A DNA stretch of 64,000 nt from Rhizomys pruinosus (taxonomy: Eukaryota > Chordata > Mammalia > Rodentia > Spalacidae). The notes below the pieces were generated by a model. The model was not told where the DNA came from and ran no database searches. It worked only from the letters and a program-made list of their open reading frames with translations. Location: the NCBI GenBank assembly GCA_009823505.1, contig VZQC01002907.1:4151053-4215052 (forward strand). The letters run 5' to 3'. Position numbers and translations under genes: made by a program. Shown piece by piece: positions 60,058 to 64,000 of the stretch (its first letter is position 1; each line of letters starts with the position of its first letter).

Positions 60058-61467
60058 TTTTGTTTTTTTCNNNNNNNNNNNNNNNNNNNNNNNNNNNNNN
60101 NNNNNNNNNNNNNNNNNNNNNNNNNNNNNNNNNNNNNNNNNNNNNNNNNNNNNNNNNNNNNNNNNNNNNNNNNNNNNNNNNNNNNNNNNNNNNNNNNNNN
60201 NNNNNNNNNNNNNNNNNNNNNNNNNNNNNNNNNNNNNNNNNNNNNNNCCCCCCCCCCTTTTTTTTTGAGACAGGATCTTACCCCAGCTGTCTTGAAACTC
60301 ACTTTGTAGACCAGGCTGGCCTCCCATCTCACAGTGCTCCACCTCCCTCTGCCTCCTAAGTGCTGAGACTGAAGGCGTGCATCACATACACCACTCAACC
60401 TGTGGTGAATTTAGATTTTAAGATATTCTTCTAGTCACTACTTAATTCAGTAAGTGGGGAGGTAAAGGAGCTCCAGCTAAACTCATCGGAAAAAACAATC
60501 CTTGCTTTAATAGCTCTTACTACAAATGGTTCTGTAGGTTCTCTGCTCACACCCAACACCCAACAAGCTTTGTGTGTTAGCTGGGTGTGGTAGCCCACAC
60601 CTGTAGTCCCACCACTTGGGAAGCAGAGTCAGGCTGATCTCTGTGAGTTCAAGGCCAGCCTGGTCTACAGAGTGAGTTGCAGGACAACTGGGGCTACAGG
60701 GGAGGCCCTGTCTCAAAAAGACAAAAAACAAAACAAAACAAAACCCCGAAAAGGTGGCATTCAGAGGAAAACAGCTTCTGAGTTCATCCTGTGCTCTGCA
60801 TTTTTCCACTCTTTTCAAGGCTTGTTTTCAATCGATAAATTTGGCACTTTGCAATGAGATGTGCCTTGTCAAATGCAGCGTTTTCAATAAGTTTTACATG
60901 GCTTTCCTCAATTATCCTATTCAACCAAACGTCCCAATAATACGGGTGTTAAGCATGTTCCCCTCGTGCTGGGTTTTCAGTTTAGGCCTTGCTTGCTAGG
61001 CAAGTACCTACCACTGAGCTACATCCCTAGCCCTCTGTTTACTTTGGGGCTGCTTCAGTTTCTGCCCATTTTGGATCTGACCGACCTTCTGGGTCTCGGG
61101 ACCTTTTCTAATATCCGCCCATAATACCAAATACGTCCGGCCTCTCCAGGTGTTGCTCATAACCAGGCCTGTCCTTGCCTCTCCCTGCAAAACCTTGCCC
61201 TCCGGGGTCCCCTAGGCGCCCTCGCACCTGCAAACCCCACAGAGCAAGCGGCGGCGCCGAAGGTCCCATGCACACGGGCGATCGCGTCCCGCACCAGGCC
61301 GCCCAACATCCGGTCGTCCAGGCTCAGGCGGCAGCGCGGGTCGTCCGACACCAGTTCGCAGAGTAGGTACCTGCGGAGGACCGACAATGATCAGCACCGA
61401 CTCGGGGCGCTGGGCCGCGGGCGCGGGGGCTCTGAGGGGCTGCTTGCCTGTGCTTGAACCGCACCAT
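58685..61467 (-). CDS. POP5: POP5, ribonuclease P/MRP protein subunit (whole gene)
   Basis: Five minus-strand exons assemble into a 170-residue protein that matches POP5 as I remember it in human (163 residues). POP5 is a small nuclear/nucleolar protein of RNase P and RNase MRP, which remove tRNA 5' leaders and process pre-rRNA. The conserved core runs from the MVRFKHR start, through YLLCELVSDD, ARVHGTFGAA, AVRYLNAYTG and FYQLVWSALPFITYLENKG, to CQKFLIQYNRRQLLILLQNC. The C-terminal acidic tail ends GEEAAEAME and is several residues longer than human, with an insertion around LEAESAEEQLSDSAG. Exon phases agree throughout. Introns are 77, 1730, 102 and 90 nt; the second contains the 177-base N gap. 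Intron 1 has a GC donor. The gene converges on RNF10, with about 2.3 kb between the two poly(A) sites. Confidence 0.96.
58701..58706 (-). terminator. POP5: POP5 polyadenylation signal
   Basis: AATAAA on the minus strand (tttatt on the plus strand), about 250 nt after the POP5 stop. Confidence 0.75.
59162..59245 (-). CDS. POP5: POP5 exon 4
   Basis: Acceptor tgccag precedes 59245 and donor gtaact follows 59162. It encodes GTIRTCQKFLIQYNRRQLLI and LLQNCTDE. The flanking introns are only 102 and 90 nt. Confidence 0.95.
59348..59497 (-). CDS. POP5: POP5 exon 3
   Basis: Acceptor ctatag precedes 59497 and donor gtagga follows 59348. It encodes VRYLNAYTGVVLLRCRKDFY, then QLVWSALPFITYLENKGHRY and PCFFNTLHVG. 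This is the most conserved part of the family. Confidence 0.95.
60071..60247. other. Assembly gap (177 N)
   Basis: Run of N bordered by poly(T) on the left and poly(C) on the right, so the missing sequence is probably a homopolymer-rich SINE tail. It lies in POP5 intron 2 and does not touch coding sequence. Confidence 0.99.
60975..61035 (-). repeat. ID-like SINE
   Basis: Contains 'ttgctaggcaagtacctacc', then 'actgagctacatccctagcc', the reversed head of an ID element, without a clear A tail. Confidence 0.65.
61228..61370 (-). CDS. POP5: POP5 exon 2
   Basis: Acceptor ccgcag precedes 61370 and donor gtgcga follows 61228. It completes the split Arg and encodes YLLCELVSDDPRCRLSLDDR through ARVHGTFGAAACSVGFA. 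Substitutions relative to human include MLGG where I recall VLSS. Confidence 0.95.
61371..61447 (-). other. POP5: POP5 intron 1, GC-AG type
   Basis: 77-nt intron with donor CAG|GCAAGC and acceptor ccgcag. The donor follows the strong consensus of the rare GC-AG class of U2 introns (AG|GCAAGT). Only this junction yields the conserved MVRFKHR-YLLCEL peptide. Confidence 0.82.
61448..61467 (-). CDS. POP5: POP5 exon 1 (coding part)
   Basis: The ATG is at 61467-61465 in a strong context (gtcgccATGG) and encodes MVRFKH plus two bases of Arg. The 20-nt coding part ends in CACAG followed by gcaagc. No GT near this point restores the known protein, so a GC donor is inferred. The 5' UTR runs to the right into GC-rich sequence; its start is not defined. 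Confidence 0.9.
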
Positions 61468-61720
61468 GGCGACGCGGCGCTGGATTTGGCTCTGAGGCCT
61501 TGTAGCCAATGGGAGAGAGGTTGGGTCCTCGCGTGGCTCCTCCTCCAGGTATGGATCTGCGCATGCGCTGCTAAGGGTTGGGTCCGGTCCTTGAGAGGGT
61601 TGGTCTGATGGGCGGATCACCCGCCCCCGCCCCCCGCAGATTATTTCCTTGTGTTTGGTGTTTGCTTAACGCCCAGCCCCACACCGGACGGTGGAACTTT
61701 GGCGGCCAGTCTCGCACTTA
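61468..61720 (-). promoter_or_regulatory. POP5 promoter / CpG-rich upstream region
   Basis: The region from POP5 exon 2 to about 61720 is rich in G, C and CpG, unlike the rest of the window, as expected for a housekeeping promoter. A CCAAT box lies at 61506-61510, read as ATTGG in the direction of POP5. No TATA box is seen close to the ATG. The transcription start is not defined by sequence alone. Confidence 0.6.
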
Positions 61721-62260
61721 AAGCCCAGGATTTGTAGAATGGTCGGGTCTTCGACTTTAAAGCTGTTTGCCCCTTCCCCACCCTAAATACTATTTTTTAA
61801 CTTTTTTTAATCTNCCCCCCAAGTGCTAGGATTAAAGGTGTGCGCCACCACGCCCGGCTATTAATCTTTTTTGGGGGGGTCGTTTGGTTTTGGGTTTGTT
61901 TTTATTTGTATTTTTTTTTTTTTCCCTTTGGGACGGTCTCCCTGTAGCCCCAGCTGTCCTGGAACTCGCTCTGTAGACCAGGCTGACCTTGAACTCACAG
62001 AGATCCACCTGCCTCTGCCTCCCAAGTGCTAGGATTAAAGGCGTGTGCCACCACGCCCGGCCCAGGACCTCATTTTCAAGTCAGCTGATCATCTGTTTAG
62101 TATTGCAGTGTTGCCGGGCGTGGTGGCAACGCCTTGAATCCCAGCACTCAGGAAGCACAGGCAGGTGGATCTCTGTGAGTTCAAGACCAGCTTGGTTTAC
62201 AGATTGAGTTCCAGGCCAGCTGGGGCTAAAGGGAGACCCTGTCTCAAAAAGACAAATAAT

Positions 62261-62484
62261 GGGGCTGGAGAGATGGCCTAGCGGTTAAGAGCGCCGACCG
62301 CTCTTGCAGAGGACCCGGGTTTGATCCCCAGCATCCACATGGCGGCCGAGAGCCGTCTGAAACTCCAGTTCCAAGAGAACTCCAGTTCCAGGGGAATCCG
62401 AGACCCTCTTCTGACCTCCGCCACGGGTGCACAAACCTGCATGCAGACAGTACATGGATATACATACCGAAAAAAAAAAAAAAA
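62261..62484 (+). repeat. B2-type SINE
   Basis: Inserted in the tail of the B1 at 62113-62260; duplication 'aaaaagacaaataa' on both sides. It lacks the 'gcattgcacgaca' segment. Confidence 0.88.
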
Positions 62485-62685
62485 GACAAATAACAATAAT
62501 AATGATAATAAACATATATATATATATTTTTCCCCACCAAGTATGGTGACGAACACCTTTAACCCCAGCACTTGGGAGGCTGAGGCAGGCAGATCTCTGA
62601 CTTCAAGGCCAGCCTGGTCTACATGGTGAGTTTGAGGCCAGCTGAGGCTGCAGGGAGACCTTGTTTCAAAAAGACCAATTATGTG

Positions 62686-62898
62686 CTGGAGAGATGCCCT
62701 AGTGATTGAGAGCACCGACTGCGCTTGCAGAGGACCCGGGTTCGATCCCCCGCACCCACATGGTGGCTGAGAACCATCTTTAATTCCAGTTCCAGGGGAA
62801 TACGACGCCCTCTTCTGACCTCCGCGGCATTGCACGACACAGGTGCACAGACCTACATGCAGACAGTACATTCATACATATAAAAAAAATGCAGTAAA
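62686..62898 (+). repeat. B2-type SINE, short-body form
   Basis: Head slightly diverged (gtgctggagagatgccctag), tail complete. Confidence 0.86.
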
Positions 62899-63075
62899 AA
62901 AAAAAATCACTGAATTGTATATTTTTTCCAAATTTTATTATGTTTATTTATGTTTGTGGAGGCCAGAGGACAGGAGTCAGTTCTCTTCTTCCACCATGCA
63001 GTCCCAGGAACTGACCTCAGGTCATTGGACCCATCAGCTGCACCTTTATCTGCCGAGCCATCTTGCCAGTCCCCA

Positions 63076-63078
<3 letters not shown>

Positions 63079-63126
<48 letters not shown>
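63079..63126. repeat. (GT)n microsatellite
   Basis: 24 GT units between an old SINE head and an antisense B1. Confidence 0.96.
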
Positions 63127-63129
<3 letters not shown>

Positions 63130-63489
63130 GAGACAGGATTCCCTTCAGGCCCAGCTGGCCTGGAACTCACTATGTAAACCAGGCTAGCTTCAATCTCACA
63201 GAGATCTGCCTGCCTCTGCCTCCTGCTTGCTGGGTTAAAGGTGTGCACCATCATTGCTCACCAACCAGCACCCAATTTTTAGTACATTTATTTATTTGTT
63301 GTGTGTTTCAGTGTGCTTGTATACAGGAGCATGCATAACACAGCTCTTCTGTAGAGGTCAGAGGACAACTTTTATGAGTTGGTGTTCTTCTACCATATGG
63401 GTCCCAGGGATAGAACTCAGATCATCAGACTTGGTGACAATCGTCTTTACCTGCTGAGCCATATTAGCAGGTAGCTAGGCCTTTAGGCA

Positions 63490-63490
63490 T

Positions 63491-63533
<43 letters not shown>

Positions 63534-63535
63534 TT
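63490..63535. repeat. (TTTA)n microsatellite
   Basis: About eleven units at the poly(T) end of an antisense B1, probably grown from its A-rich tail. Confidence 0.95.
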
Positions 63536-64000
63536 TTTGTCTTTTTGAGACAGCATTTCCCTTTAGTCTCAGCTGGCCTGGAACTCATTATGTTATGTAG
63601 ACCAGGCTGGCCTTGAACTCACAGAGATCCACCTGCCTCTGCCTCTCTGCCTCTGCCTCTCTGCCTCTGCCTCTGCCTCCCAAGTGCTAGGCTTGTGGTA
63701 CCATGCCCGGCTTAGGCAAATCTTTTTTTTTTTTTGGTCTTTTTGAGACAGGGTCTCCCTATAGCCCCAGTTGTCCTGGAACTCACCTTGTAGACCAGGC
63801 TGGCCTTGAACTCACAAAGATCCGCCTGTCTCTGCCTCCCAAGTGCTAGGATTAAAGGCGGCAAATCTTTTTTTTATATAGTAGTCATAGCCTTGCCTGG
63901 CCCCCGTGTTGTTCCATGTAGCAAGGCTGATCTTCCTTTTTTTGTTTTTTGTTTTTTCGAGACAGAGTCTCCCTGCAGCCCCAGCTGTCCTGGAACTCAC

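Larger units (their letters stand above)
59498..61227 (-). other. POP5: POP5 intron 2 with assembly gap
   Basis: Contains a B1 pair (+) at 59621-59845, B1 (-) at 59870-60003, a poly(T) tract of more than 40 bases, the N run 60071-60247 and a second B1 (-) at 60265-60400. B1 (+) follows at 60580-60750, and an ID-like element (-) at about 60975-61035. About 60755-60970 shows no recognisable repeat. Confidence 0.75.
61500..64000. other. Region upstream of POP5
   Basis: After the GC-rich promoter, SINEs dominate: a B1 fragment (-) 61815-61857 after the single N, B1 (-) 61918-62063, B1 (+) 62113-62260, two B2 (listed), B1 (+) 62540-62680, an old B2-like (-) 62940-63075, (GT)n, B1 (-) 63127-63260, an old B2-like (-) 63278-63470, (TTTA)n, and B1 (-) 63536-63715, 63725-63860 and 63940-64000 (cut by the window end). 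No second gene is visible. Confidence 0.7.

Noticed and set aside
59911..60398. Open frames of about 100-150 residues across the N run
   Set aside because: Their length comes from unread N bases; the flanks are B1 sequence.
61157..61387. Open frame starting MSVLRR upstream of POP5 exon 2 as an alternative POP5 start
   Set aside because: It runs from intron 1 through exon 2 into intron 2; the conserved MVRFKHR exon with a strong start context lies just upstream.

Overview
This is genomic DNA from a muroid rodent. Single-copy vertebrate exons with GT-AG introns sit in a dense field of rodent SINEs: B2-superfamily elements with a tRNA-like head and an A-rich AATAAA tail, B1 elements, and a few ID elements. 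I count well over 100 SINE copies by hand. The dominant young B2-type copies carry 'aactccagttccagggg' and 'cattgcacgacacgggtgca', which does not match the mouse or rat B2 consensus as I remember them and looks closer to B3. A muroid outside Mus/Rattus is therefore likely, but the species is not resolved. The sequence is draft quality, with a 177-base N run at 60071-60247 and single N placeholders at 39999 and 61814.

Two protein-coding genes are recognised, in convergent orientation. RNF10 (RING-type E3 ubiquitin ligase) runs on the plus strand. Its first coding exon lies upstream of the window, and sixteen downstream exons run from 8158 to the stop at 56157-56159, with a poly(A) signal at 56355. 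POP5 (protein subunit of RNase P and RNase MRP) runs on the minus strand, with five exons from the ATG at 61467 to the stop at 58956 and a poly(A) signal at 58701-58706. Its first intron has a GC-AG rather than a GT-AG boundary. A GC-rich promoter region lies at about 61200-61700. RNF10-POP5 as neighbours agrees with what I recall of mammalian gene order near human 12q24.31.

Layout: 1-8157 is RNF10 intron 1 (SINEs and a truncated RPLP0 processed pseudogene). 8158-28541 holds exons 2-12. 28542-36984 covers introns 12 and 13, exon 13, an antisense L1 fragment and a U6 pseudogene. 33774-47065 is a false or recent tandem duplication, split by the N at 39999, that duplicates exon 14. 48995-51089 is a decayed minus-strand gammaretrovirus-like provirus with a tRNA-Gln-type primer binding site. 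54895-56380 is the 3' end of RNF10. 56381-58684 is the intergenic space, with a perfect 31-bp hairpin. 58685-61500 is POP5, and 61500-64000 is POP5 upstream sequence with SINEs.

The most notable signals are: the 6-7 kb duplication that would frame-shift RNF10 if annotated literally; the GC-AG intron of POP5; a GGTGGC/GGC microsatellite grown from a B1 head inside the provirus; the perfect hairpin between the two genes; repeated serial insertion of SINEs into the same target site; and several SINE-in-SINE nests. No CRISPR array, operon or prokaryotic element is present. I found no convincing undescribed protein system.
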